The position numbers and the translations under genes are program-made. Below the pieces are notes generated by a model, which saw only the letters and a program-made list of their open reading frames with translations, ran no database searches and was not told where the DNA came from. This document shows, piece after piece, positions 1-10,739 of a stretch of DNA of 64,000 nucleotides (the first letter of the stretch is position 1; every line of letters starts with the position of its first letter). Source of the DNA: Ceratodon purpureus (lineage: Eukaryota > Streptophyta > Bryopsida > Pseudoditrichales > Ditrichaceae); the NCBI GenBank assembly GCA_014871385.1, contig CM026426.1, positions 100,108,009 to 100,172,008 of the forward strand, given 5' to 3'.

Positions 1-1201
1 AGGCTCACAGCCCATACTGACCTAACACGGAATACTAGCCTAACTAACCTACACAGCGTTTATGGGGACCGGTGCAAACTCGGAAACAGCAAGAATGGGA
101 AGGAGGGACCACTCACTTTGCTCATGCACTCAAGAAAACAACTCAAGACAAATGTGGAGTAAAACATAAAGCCTGAATTGAACAAAAGAACACAAACATC
201 GCAAAATGGTGAGAGAAAACCCCAAGGGTTCTCCCTTTTAAACTACTGAGCCACGGACCGCGTGATCAGAATCACGGGCCACGTGGCAGCAGACTGACTC
301 TCCGCTACCCGAAGAGCCAAGGCCCGAAACTAGCAAAAAGACAAAAATAATAAAGTCTAACTAATCTTAACTACCTGCCTCAACAACTTGCACCTAAATC
401 TAACTAGAATCCTAAGCACTACCCCTCTTCTTTCGCTCCTTGGCCTCCATCTTCTTCAGCTTCCGCTTTTCCTTGCGGCCCAGCGCCGTCAGTGGAGCAA
501 GTGGAGTCGCCACCGGCCCGGTCTCGACACGTGTCCCGAGTTCTTCGACGGAACGACCGACGATCTCCGCATTCTCCGTCACCGAGGGAAGGGTCAACAG
601 GCGGTCGTGCCCGAGGTCCGCGGCAATTGCGGCACGTGGCCGCCCAACTGGCCCGCCATCGGAAGAAAGTGGCGGCGGTCAACTAACTGCCGTCCGGCTC
701 CCGCGGGACAGGTGGCAGTTCCTCCGGTCCACTTTCTGAAAAAGGTGGCGGCGGTTCCCGAGAAACAACCTGGAAGGGTGATGAAGTTAAACCCTAGCCG
801 CCTTTCCAATATCCCGGTTGAAACCCTAAAAAGGAGAGAGTCGGATCCTGCCTGGTCCGGTTATCAACCTCCCCACTTTCCGCTTTCCTTGTTGATCGTG
901 CTCCACCATGGCAAAGCTCATCTACTCCTTGACGCGGCCCACTCTCCCAGTTTCCGCCACTTTTGCCTTGAGATTTCCACCTTTAGGGGAGTTCTAACAC
1001 AATACTAATTAAGTGTTTTTAACTAATTTAACACTTTTTATTTTTCCTCTATTTCTATTTCTAACATTCTAACCTAATGTCTACAATAACTTCTAACTAA
1101 CCTAGAACATCTATCCTATTTACTACTTTTAACCCACAAACAATGTAAAAACTAGAATTCCCGGAAAGTCGTGACACGACATCTTTCAATAGCAAAGTTT
1201 T
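1..1201. other. Spacer without a supported gene
   Basis: No protein family is recognisable here. Several short frames overlap on both strands at about 388-1008, but they fall in a G+C-rich stretch (roughly 440-780) where chance frames are expected, and none has a domain or splice pattern. The position just upstream of chromodomain-gypsy integrase remnants makes an unrelated inserted piece or decayed transposon flank likely. Confidence 0.4.
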
Positions 1202-1906
1202 GCATACAACAACTCTCTTCATTTCGCAACTGGTTACTCTCCTTTCTATGCCACGTATGGATATCATCCAGCTCTCTCATTTTCACAACCTACCACAACC
1301 ACAGTACCCGCAGCAAAAGACAGAGTACGAATACTACATCAAGTACATGAGGAGATAAAAAAAATGATCCAAGTAGCAGGAGAACACGTGAAGAAATTTT
1401 ATGACCGCCAAGTTCAAGATCAACCTAGGTATAATATCGGCGACTACGTTCTTCTCTGTAGCGAATATATTGCTACGACATCCCCATCAAGAAATTGGGA
1501 TCCAAATTCCTATGACCCTTTCGGTTTATTTCAAAATTATCCAATCTAGTCTACCGACTAAAGCTGCCAGCTCCGCATCCACAACTTCTTCCATGTAGCC
1601 GTACTAGAACCCTACCGATCAGACACCATTACTTGCTCTCGACAAGTCCCTCCACCTCATGTCATTACCCCAACAGGAGATTTGGAATGGGAGGTTCAAC
1701 AAATACTAGATTCTCAAATTATGGGTCGACAACAACAATTACAGTATTTAGTATCATGGAAAGGATATGGACCGAAAGAAAAATCTTGGGAACCGACAAC
1801 ACATCTCCGCAATGCACCCCTTAAGGTTCGCGAATTTCATCAGACACACCTCAGAGCCCCTCGCTCACCTCAAGGACCTAAAAGGGGGGTAATATTAGGA
1901 ACATAG
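1202..1906 (+). pseudogene. Ty3/gypsy chromovirus integrase C-terminus with chromodomain, broken
   Basis: This is the 3' end of a chromodomain gypsy polyprotein. The integrase tail is readable from AYNNSLHFATGYSPF, the usual end of the catalytic core, through a YNIGDYVLL segment and RIHNFFHVAVLEPYR. The chromodomain follows at about 1682-1850 (WEVQQILDS, then YLVSWKGYG and SWEPTTHL). In the family the chromodomain guides integration to marked chromatin. The start and end share one frame, but the stretch around 1540-1590 carries stops, and the expected VYRLKLPA segment lies in a different frame, so there are indels. Everything upstream (gag, protease, RT, most of integrase) is missing from the window. 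Confidence 0.85.
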
Positions 1907-2148
1907 TTAATGAGAATAGGGTTAGGAATAGAACAGAACAACCTAGTATGAATGCACAAACAGTCAAAGGCGGCTCTAGCCGCCTTATGAGGCGGCTGCA
2001 AGGCAGCTCAGCCGCCAGGACCAGCAGTTGACTAACTGCTGGTTAGAAATTATGATTATATAAGCACAGTAAGGGATTATTTCCTCATTGTGCATCTTAT
2101 TTAATTAATGATTGTTTAATTGAAGTTTTGTTGTCTTCCAATATAATA
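1907..2148 (+). other. 3' flank of the chromovirus with two strong hairpins, ending at a sharp junction
   Basis: Non-coding sequence between the chromodomain stop and the start of the next element. It holds G+C-rich inverted repeats at 1968-2016 (GGCGGCT/AGCCGCC type) and a perfect 10-bp-arm hairpin at 2020-2043 (ACCAGCAGTT, 4-base loop, AACTGCTGGT). A 'tatataag' stretch lies at about 2055. It may be trailer plus LTR, but no second LTR is available to prove it. Near 2148 similarity passes abruptly to the minus-strand gypsy gag. Confidence 0.45.
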
Positions 2149-4679
2149 TGTGCCACAAGAACTGGCCCTGTTACTGGTGGTATTCTTGGTGTAGCAGCTG
2201 GTAGGAAAGCTGGTGGGCCATGCCTCACTAGATAAGTACTGTCGACCGTGTCAACTGGTACCCCTATTCCGGCACGTGGTCTAGTATCATACGGCATCCC
2301 TCTCATTATCTCTACTGGCCTTTGATATCCTATTCCTTTATCACAGACTCCTACTCTTGCTCCTACTCCTCCACTTGGCCAGTATCTCGTTTTATTCACC
2401 TCTGGTCGATACTCATCATGAGTGAGGTGATCCACGTATGCTGGATGGACTCCTCCTCCTCCTATTGGGCTCGACCGAGTCCTCAACGTGAGAAATGGTC
2501 TGCCCTTGGTCTTGTTGGTATAGAAGTTGTTGTATAGGGTACTCCCATCACTTCCGCTTCCCTTGGTTGACTTGGTCGTTCCCCCTGAATCACAGAATGG
2601 TCATATTCTGCTCATTGGTTAGCCCTTGGTTGAGCCTGGAGTTTCTAACTTTCCTCTCTTCGTATCTCTTGCCACTTGTATAGGATTGCTTGGTGATAGC
2701 TTCTTTCATCTCCTCCTTTTTCTTCTGCTGGTCCTCCAATCTCCGTGCTTCCTGTAATAAACGCAGAGCCTCTTGTTTTGGCAAATCCTGCAGCAAGCTT
2801 TTTTTCTTTTAGCAGCGTTCTTAATTTCTTCCCTCCTTTGAGCTTCCTGCCAGGTCCTAAGGGCCTCTTGCCTCTATTTCTCCTGGTTCTGCTCTTCAAG
2901 TCTCTTTGTCTCTTGCCATAAAATTCATGGCTTCTTTCAGTTTAATCTCCTTCCGATTCTTCTCCTCCCAAGTCTCAATTGTTTCTCTGAACCTGGCTGC
3001 TTGGCCCAGTTCCTTCATCTGCCCTCTCTAGACTTCCTCTATTGCCGGGTAGTTTCTTCGGTCTCTCTCTACTTGCTCTAGAGCCTTGAACTCCTCCGGT
3101 TGTCTTCTATACTTCTCTTCTTCTATCTCCACTCCTTGGAACTGCTCCTGTGCAAAATGCACCACTGGTCTCCTGGGATTCACCGATGCTAGCTTACCAG
3201 TCTTGTACATTTTTGACAGTAATGCTGCTCCTTCCGGGAGTGTGTCCTCAGTTCGACTTTGATCCAACTTCTTCTTGAGCGTCTCCAAGATCTCCACCAA
3301 GTCACTTGGTGTCTTCTTTCCTGGTTTTGGTGTGTCTGGTCTACGGCCTCTTTTCTTCCCCTCCTTTTGATAATGGTCATGCACTGATGCCATTCTCAGT
3401 TGGGCGTTCGAGCACTGTTGTGTGTCTCTATCTCCTGGCCTTGGGAATTCTCTATTGCTGGTCTAGGGCAATGGTGTATTGCCTTCATACTTCCAAATTT
3501 CCTCCTCTTTTTCGTGCCAGTTCTTGAAGCTTGGGCCAATTTCTTCCATTGCTGACCCTGTCCTCATCCCTACTCCAAGTAATGTCTCATGGCTCAAATT
3601 TTCTCCAACGAGGTCCATGTCTATCAGGTCCCTGGTTCTCCCCTTGGCTATACTTTCTTCTGAACTAAGTTGTCCGCCCATGTTTTTACCCACTTGTGCT
3701 GATGTTCTTTCCTCCCTGAGTTTGTACCTTGCCAACCTTTGTGTTGCTAGTCTCCTGGCTATCTCCTCCTTGTCCCATCCTAGGTATTCCCTATCCATTA
3801 TAATGCACTTTACTGCTCTTCCCTTGGTACTCTCTGATCGAGTGCCCTTCTCGTTTTGTTGGTGCTTCCAGTAGTTGAGTCTGCTTCTTCTAGACTCCTG
3901 GATTGGTGCTGTTGGTTCCTGTCCTCAGTCCTCCTCGGGTTTGTTGAATGCTAGTTCTCTTGCTTCCTGGTCCCTGTCCAGTTCGTTCCTTTGCCATCCT
4001 TCCACTTTGGTCCCTTGAGGGCCTGTCAGTTTTTATTGGTCCTACCTAGATAGTTCTTTTTGCCTTTGGGTTTCACACGTTTAGCATAGTCTAGGTTTTT
4101 TCCAAGGTTTTAATGCATTACACTTGTGCAATTTCTCCTACAGTTTTGTTGCTTGTTTTGCAATTTTCATTTGTTTTAAATTTTTAGTTTTTTCCAATCC
4201 CATTTTTCTTTTTGAGCTCCATACTGTTTTTCTAACTTCTTACTGCTGTTTTCATTTTTACCCACGGATTTTACTAGTTACCTTATACTGCTCCACTGCT
4301 TTTTACTGTCCTTTCATTTTTTGGTAACTTTCCAATTTTTACTGCTATGTTTTACTCCTAATTTTCACGCAAGCTACTATTCCTTTCCTTGCAACTTTAT
4401 CTCAACAATAGTTTGAAACATACTTGAACATCTGCAACTATCCTTCCTATGCTTCGGCACTGTCCTCAGCTCCTACTGTCAGGTTGACTGCTCGATATTG
4501 GCTCCCCTCCACAAGATTCTGGAGCTAATCCCATGCTGTCTCAAAGTATGCTCCTGCTGCAGCATTTGTGGCTGTCTTATGGCTGTTATCGTCATCTTTC
4601 GCCACTGTGCCTGTCCTCCCGTTACAAAACTCTCATGGTACTGTGCAACGACGGAGCACAAGCCACCTGATTCGGACTT
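2149..4679 (-). pseudogene. Gypsy-family gag and leader, 5' half only, broken
   Basis: This minus-strand block is a second copy of the plus-strand gypsy element that begins near 52,457. Shared protein stretches include MGGQLSSEESIAKGR, DLVGENLS, LASVNPRRPVVHFAQEQF (plus copy: AHVNTRRPLVHFAQEQF), the E/K/R-rich coiled-coil section, and VDHLTHDEYRPEVNKTRYW near the broken end. Gag coding is interrupted by stops and frameshifts. About 3820-4679 corresponds to the A+T-rich untranslated leader. Similarity ends near 2148, just before the retrotransposon gag core, so capsid core, protease, RT and integrase are absent. It is a truncated copy joined to another element. Confidence 0.75.
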
Positions 4680-4704
4680 AATGCATGGTCACCAATGTTA
4701 AAGG
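4680..4704 (-). other. LTR end / primer-binding-site-like sequence of the minus gypsy copy
   Basis: On the minus strand this reads TTTAACATTGGTGACCATGC. The plus copy has TTTAACATTGGCGACCATGC at the matching place (about 52,452-52,475). An LTR end in ACA followed by TGG is the usual arrangement before a tRNA primer site. The tRNA was not identified. Confidence 0.5.
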
Positions 4705-6261
4705 GAGATTTTAAATTCTCACTAAGAATCTATTATGCTCCAACTAAGTGTTTTGAAAACCCAAGAAAATTTGAGTACTAACCCTTGCTCTTACTTATTC
4801 TATCTACTCCAATTTTGGTCTGTACCAAGAAACGTATTATCCCTACTACGTTGTCAAGGATCCCTCGGTGCTAGTCTAGCAACAAATTACTCATTATTTT
4901 TTTGTCTGTGACTGTGTCAATGAAGAGAGTGAAATTGTAGGTCAAGGGTTTAGCGCTTGCTCTTGGTATAGTCCGTCGAATGATGTTGCCAATAGCAATG
5001 ACGTTGCTGCCACGCCAACGTCAAGGCGTGGAGATATTGGCTGGTACTTACATCGTGCAAAGCAGGTTCTCCAGGCAAGAGAGCGATTGGTCTAGAATCC
5101 GAGGTCGCTCTTTGGATCTTTGGTCACCAAGGACAGACTGACGCATCAAGAACTCACAAGCCACCCTGATTTTCAAAGTCCTTGTCCTTCGGTGATTATT
5201 TGTTCCATGTTTTTCTAGTTCTCTATTGAGTTCCGACCATGTATGTATAACTCTTCCTTGTTATGTTGTTTCAAGGCAACTTGTTCTACATGTTTACAAT
5301 TGACCTTGTACGTAGGTTCAAGGCAATGGTATTGGCAGGCCCTATCTTCTAGACTGTGCTCGTCCCTCTCTAACCATGTAGTCTCCATGGGTCTCATGAC
5401 GTGTAGGATGGGAGACAAGACCGGTTCATAGAGGTCGAGGGTGCGACGTTGTGGTCCCGCAGAGAAGACGGCATCTATGAAATCTGCCGAGGCTGCACAA
5501 CTAGAGAAGGCAGAGCACGATAGTGCATATCAACAATGCCATCGCAAGAGATGTTCGTAGGGTTCATGAGGAGGGGAGACAACGATGAAGGAACGAGCTC
5601 AGGATGCCATTTTGTCTTGAGATGCATCTAGGGTTGCGCAAAAAATTGCGCAAAGCCAATCTGAGGAGCTAAACCTTCCTCCTAGTTCTAGTTGTCGTCA
5701 GATTGTGCTAGAAAAGGTTCTATGTCGACATAGCTATCGTGCAAGCGGTGAATGGTGAGCAGAGAGCAGTGAGCGATAACTTTTTGGATATTTTGATGTT
5801 TATGGGAATTCAAAGCGATATGATTATGGAATTTTATGGAGTAACAAAATTTATGTTTTTTTTAGTTCTAAATATAATTGCTAATAAGACCTATGACCGT
5901 GGACAATTTCAATGAAATAAGTAGAGAACCTAGATCTATGGCCGTAGAAATCTTGGTATCCACCACAGTGGACAGTACGGGTCTACAGCCGTGGAAGGCT
6001 GTCATAAGAACTATCTAACCTTCTTATTTTCACACCCTCCGTTTCACCAGAGAGTGTGATATAAACAAGGTGTTGTATATGTGATAATGTCGCATTTTGA
6101 AGATTTGTGCATATCGCAATATTATGAATGTCAGAGTATAGTCAAATCTATACAATCTGCCTAATCATACAATTGTCCATCCAAATAATCTGTCCATCCA
6201 TATAATCTGTCCATACAAATTAACTTTTGGAATGAATTCGCACCAAAATTGGTCCATGAAC
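4705..6261. other. Spacer; possible LTR of the minus gypsy copy
   Basis: No gene is supported. About 4705-5430 lies where the 5' LTR of the minus gypsy copy should be, but I could not match it to sequence upstream of 52,457, so its extent is unknown. A 67-codon minus frame at 5215-5418 has no recognisable domain. The part from about 5745 resembles a MULE end and is listed separately. Confidence 0.35.
5745..5930. repeat. Decayed MULE terminal-repeat-like sequence
   Basis: A GGTGAGCAGAGAGCAGTGAGCG stretch near 5754-5775 resembles the GAGCGGAGAGC-rich ends of the 15.7-kb MULE. About 130 bp further in, GACCTATGACCGTGGA parallels GACCCTATAACCGTGGA, found a similar distance inside both ends of that element. 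It has the orientation of a left end; no partner end was found. It may be a relic of a related element. Confidence 0.35.
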
Positions 6262-6860
6262 TTGGCCTCTCGGGTTGGAGCCTTTTCGGATGGGCTCTCA
6301 GGTTTAATGTATTTCTTCTAGCTAGGGTGTCTTTGGGATGGCCTCGGGTTCGGGTCGTGTAGTAGAGGGGTCTTATATTTCCTTCTTTCTGAATGCATTT
6401 ATTGGCGAGTGGGGCCTAGGTCGGGGTGGGTTCTTGCTAGATCTTGGACTGAATATGTAGCAAAAGTGGTTGCATACTGTGGCCTCTCGGGTCAGTGGCT
6501 TACGGATGGACTCTCAGGTTTGATCAATTTCTTCTAGCCACTAGTGGAAAGGTGGTAGTATTAGTCCAAGCAAGTCACCCCAAAGTAATTGATTACACCC
6601 AAAGTGGGTGTAGTCAGTCACTATGGAGTGTGCTCGATTGGTCTAATACTACCACTTTTCAAGTAGTGAGCTTGGGTGAGTTTAAGAGGGCCTCGGCTTT
6701 ACAAAAATGCAGTGGTGGGGGCTTAAATCACCTTATTTCCGAATACATTTTGGGCACGTAGGGCCTGGATGGAGGGTGGGTTCTTACTGGATTTTGGACT
6801 AAATATGCAGCATAACTTATCCTGAACCTTCGCCTCTCGAGTAGGAGCCTTACAAACAGG
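6262..6860. repeat. Tandem repeat of about 215 bp, two units plus a partial third
   Basis: Unit A starts near 6265, unit B near 6480 and partial unit C near 6831. Each begins GGCCTCTCGGGT or close to it, followed by a GAGCCTT/TGGCTTACGGATGG region and TCTCAGGTTT. A and B also share the GGGCCTxG..GGGTGGGTTCTT segment and TTGGACT(G/A)AATATG. Unit B is longer only because a 130-bp MITE sits inside it. A loosely similar piece (TTACAGATAGCCTCTTAAGTTTGAT) occurs near 24,697. Confidence 0.75.
6539..6668. mobile_element. 130-bp CACTA-type MITE with 3-bp target duplication
   Basis: It starts CACTAGTGGAAAGGTGGTAG and ends in the near reverse complement (CTACCACTTTTCAAGTAGTG), giving terminal inverted repeats of about 30 bp. 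The 5'-CACTA...TAGTG-3' ends and the 3-bp duplication AGC (6536-6538 and 6669-6671) are the signature of CMC/En-Spm (CACTA) transposons. The neighbouring repeat unit A shows the empty site, AGCTAGGGTG, against AGC-[element]-AGCTTGGGTG in unit B. It has no coding capacity and would have moved with a transposase supplied elsewhere. Confidence 0.85.
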
Positions 6861-7054
6861 GTTGTCAATACGTCTGTAGTTGTTCGGGACGTCCAGACGT
6901 GAGTTGCACTAACATACTTGTGTATCTGTTGCATGGTGAACGGCCACATTCAGAACTATCTTGAATTGAAGCTTCTTCGGATGCTCTAGCTCTCTTGAGT
7001 ACTTGTTACCCAGATTTTTTGAAGTTTTTTCTGACCAATCTATCAAGTGCAACA

Positions 7055-9823
7055 ATGGCGTCTAGAGGCTACTCACCATGGTGTACCGATGTGACCGATG
7101 CGGAGAAGAAGAAGACTGAGATCATTTAGAGTGTGCTATGCAAGAACCATTTCGCAAAGAGGTTGGAGCGAATGCTCGGTCATTTGGGCTATGACAAAGT
7201 TGTAGGGGTACAGACTAGTGGTGTAAGTTGTTGCACTAATTTGTGACCCGGTATACAATCCTTGTACGAGAATTGCGGTGGCAAACTCCCCAACAACACC
7301 AGAATATTCATGTCGCAGCATAGTAGTTTCCCTGTGACTCGTTACGATATTTCCCCGGGAGTGAACACTCCAAGGTCTATGGATGTGGACTCATGTGCTG
7401 GATCTACCATGGCAACTATGTTGAACAAACCCATCTTGGTTGGTGAGGGTGTACCGTCCATTTCCACTCTTCTAGGAGAAGGGGGTGGAAAGTTTCCTCC
7501 ACTGAAGGTAAAGAGGCAATCTACCCTTCGGAAGGGCTTCAACGAGACTGAGCGACGAGAATGCGACAAAGCATGGGCCACATTTTTTTATGAGGCTAAT
7601 TTCCCATTCAACGTGGCTCGGAGTGCCTCATTTAAGGACGCAGTGTTGAAGACGTCCAATATGAAAAGATCCTACACACCTCCATCTTACCACAAACTCC
7701 GAACAAGGCTACTAATCTAGGCAAGGACTGATTTAGAGACTTCCTTGAATGAAAGGATTTTTTCCAGTGTTAGGAAGTACGGCAGAACTTTGGTCCTCGA
7801 TGGATGGACTTCCTTAAGCAGTCGCCCTCTGATGAATGCAATGCTAGTCTCTCCCGTTGGTGAGCTATTCTTGGAAGGTGTTGACATGAGCGGGAGAGAA
7901 AAGGACGCTGTCTACATGGTAACGTTCATCAAGAATTTTATTGAACAAGTTGGAGATGAGAACATCATTCAAGTATGCACTGATAATGCTCCGGTGATGC
8001 TCAATGCCAGGAAGTTGGTCAAACAACTCTTTCCATCCATTTTCATCCAAGGATGTGCGCATGCGATGGACCTTTTGCTGGAGGATTGGGGTAGGATGAA
8101 GTGGGTTAAGGACCTTTTAGATCGGACAAAGAACTTGGTTAAGTTCAAAAAGATAAGGCAAATGCCACTTGCGGTATTTCAGAAGCACAAGGCGTCTCTT
8201 AGCTTATTGATGCCTAGTTAGACTAGGTTTGCATCCCACTACATTATGATCTCACAACTACTGAAGGTTTGAGGAGCATTAGAGCAGAGCGTTGTGGATC
8301 CTGAGTGGAGAACCTACAAATCTAAGAAGACCTTATGTGCCCATGACAAAGCGAAGATCTCACGCGATGTCAAGAGGGTGGTATTAAATGATGTGTTTTG
8401 CAAGCAATGTTCAAACTTTAAGTGGATGACGAGGCCCGTAGTTTACGCCCTACAAGAGTTTGATGCAAAAGAATTGGCATTGGGTAAAGCATACGTCGTT
8501 CTCCGCAACCTTGAGAAGCATGTTCTCTCTTTACGCCTCGAGCCCTTCAAACTAGACCCTGACAATGCTGATTTGTGCGAGAACTCATTCTATGAGCGTA
8601 AAGGCATGGTCACATCACCCTTACAGTGTGCTACTGCGCTTCTAAATCCTTATCTGATTGACGATGACGACCTTCAGAATGATACAGAAGCGATGGCAGC
8701 GGCGAAGGAGGTCTTGTTGTTGCTGGCTCCTCCTACTCTGCAGGTAGTGGTATTCGAAGAGTTTTTTGCCTTTCCTGAATGTTTCTCTCCGTTTGCTGAC
8801 GTTCGTGAGTCTATCAAGTCACAATTGCCGCCTTCAGGGTGGTGGGATATATACAGATCCGCAGATAAATACATTTCCCTAATTGCGAAGAGGATTTTAG
8901 CTTAGTCGTTGTCTTCTTCTTGATGCGAGCGGAATTGGAGTAGCTAATCCTTTGTCCACGATAAGAAGTGAAACTGGTTGCTTCTTGAAAGGGCAAATGA
9001 CTTGGTGTTTGTGTTTACAAATTCCAAGATGATTTCCCAATCAAAGCTTACTGGTTTAGGGAGATTTTATGGGGAGTTGGAGAGGAAGGAGAACCCAAAG
9101 GCCGTGGAGACCAACAACGTTGACTACTCCAGTGAGTCAGACATCGATGTATCGTTCGATGCTCTATCATTTGACCATCATCTTGAAAACCCACTTGCTA
9201 AAGAGGTTTTACCGAGGGACCCATCCCCTACACCTTCTCGGTCCATGGAGCATGTATTTGAGTATGATGATGATGAACAAGATGGTGCCAACGAGGAGGA
9301 TATGATTCCTTTAGCTTCCCTTCTGAATGGAGACGGTTTAGTTAATAGTGATAAGATTTTGCGGGGCGGATCATCTCATACTACACAGGGTTTGGTCGTA
9401 CCAAAGAAAGAGGAAGACTACACCTCTAATACTATGAAGGTTGTTTCCCCAGACTTCAAGCGCGTAGAGGAAATGCTTCCACCATCCACAAAGGAGGTTG
9501 TGCCTATAACCGTACATGGTGCGTCTCGGACATTGTTTGGAACCGCAAAGACTAGGATCCAAGGTCGTGGCTTTGAATCGTCTTCGAGGTTGGTTGCCTT
9601 GTCTAGGAAAAGGAAGGAAGATGCTAAGGCTGCCGAAGTAGCGGAGAAAGCTAAGAAGAGATTGGCCCGAATTCAACAAGCTGATCCGGACATTCTCTCT
9701 AGTGATGAAGGAGTTCCAATTGGGCAGCTCTTTGGCCCGAAGTTGGCTGTGGGAAACCGGACCCGTTTCCCAAACAGCCCCTATCTAGAGCCATGTTCAA
9801 GCAGAAGGCCGAAGAAAAGGTGA
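7055..9823 (+). pseudogene. hAT-superfamily transposase with DUF659 domain, inactivated
   Basis: The frame starting ATGGCGTCTAGAGGC at 7055 stays open to 9823 apart from stop codons, giving about 920 codons with no frameshift. In order: an N-terminal region in the place of the BED-type zinc finger (7055-7260, WCTDV...CKNHFAKRLERMLGHLG); a DUF659-type core (RTLVLDGWTS, NAMLVSPVGELFLEGVDMSG, EQVGDENIIQVCTDNA, FIQGCAHAMDLLLED); and the hAT C-terminal dimerisation region (LPPSGWWDIYRSADKYISLIAKRILA, CERNWSS, LLLERANDLVFVFTNSKM). hAT enzymes cut and paste DNA as dimers and leave 8-bp duplications. Stops at 7127, 7244, 7718, 8219, about 8270 and 8903-8972 make it non-functional. The acidic tail (about 9100-9820) looks like a normal low-complexity extension. 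Confidence 0.9.
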
Positions 9824-10011
9824 TTCTTTTTAATCCTGGGAAGCCAAAAACTCCTCTGGATGTTGTGAATGGCCCAAAGAAATTCATGAACTCATTTGCG
9901 AAGAAGAAGACTACTGGGAGGGTGAAGAAGGAGCCCAAGAGCGATGACGATGACGACCCTTCCGGCCCTAGTAGGGCCAAAGTGAAGGGTGACAGTGGTT
10001 ATGAGTTATAA
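9793..10011 (+). other. Lysine-rich frame overlapping the hAT end
   Basis: A 72-codon frame overlaps the last 30 bases of the hAT frame in another register. It reads as a basic then acidic tail (FAKKKTTGRVKKEPKSDDDDD). It could be the true C-terminus reached after one frameshift near 9790-9820, because composition continues smoothly from the hAT tail. No domain. Confidence 0.35.
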
Positions 10012-10739
10012 ATGTCGCTCGTTTTTTAGAAAGAAGCTTTTTCGGTATAGCATGCTAGAATGCCACTCTTTTATGAATGTCCAATTCATGAAGCCGTGAT
10101 CAATATATATCCGCTTTAAGCGGTGCTGCCAGCCTCTTTAATATTGTCTTCAATGTTGTGTCCTTATCTTTACTTTGATGGTACTTTACGTTGGATAAAA
10201 GTCGCATTCCTTATTCCTTGTTTGTTATCCTCAATGATTAATCACTAATACTTATGGCAGAGGTTTTGGTGGGGGCTCTTAATGAATTTTGTTGCATACA
10301 ATAAATGAGGAACCGTGGATGTAACAACATCCGTAATTGCCACGTACTGTCCAATTATTGAACATCGGTAAAAATGTATCAACCACATTTACATATCTAC
10401 ATCGGCATAGACTAATTCAATGTCAAGTATTGTAGGTTTAAGGTATACCAACGCTATTAATTTTATTCTAATGCATGTACAAAATCGACATATCCAGTTT
10501 GATGCGTCAACGTACTAATAAATCATTCAACATGCATGCAATTCAAAATCAGAAATGATGTTGTTTAAAAAACAAGTGATATTTTGCGAGTACATTGAGA
10601 GGTAAAGTAAGCTCCATACTATAGACTACGCAACCAATATATTGCTCCAAGTACAACTATCACCATATGTATTCTCACGTTAATCAAAATAATGCGGGTA
10701 TGATGTCTAACGTATGTACTCTATTCAATGCTCACAATT
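10012..10739. other. Convergent intergenic region, no gene seen
   Basis: A+T-rich sequence between the hAT 3' end and the 3' end of the minus-strand RING pseudogene. I see no open frame of note, inverted repeat or RNA gene. Confidence 0.5.

Noticed and set aside
388-1008. 206-codon plus frame at the start of the window
   Set aside because: Three other long frames overlap it, no recognisable domain, and it starts inside a G+C-rich patch.
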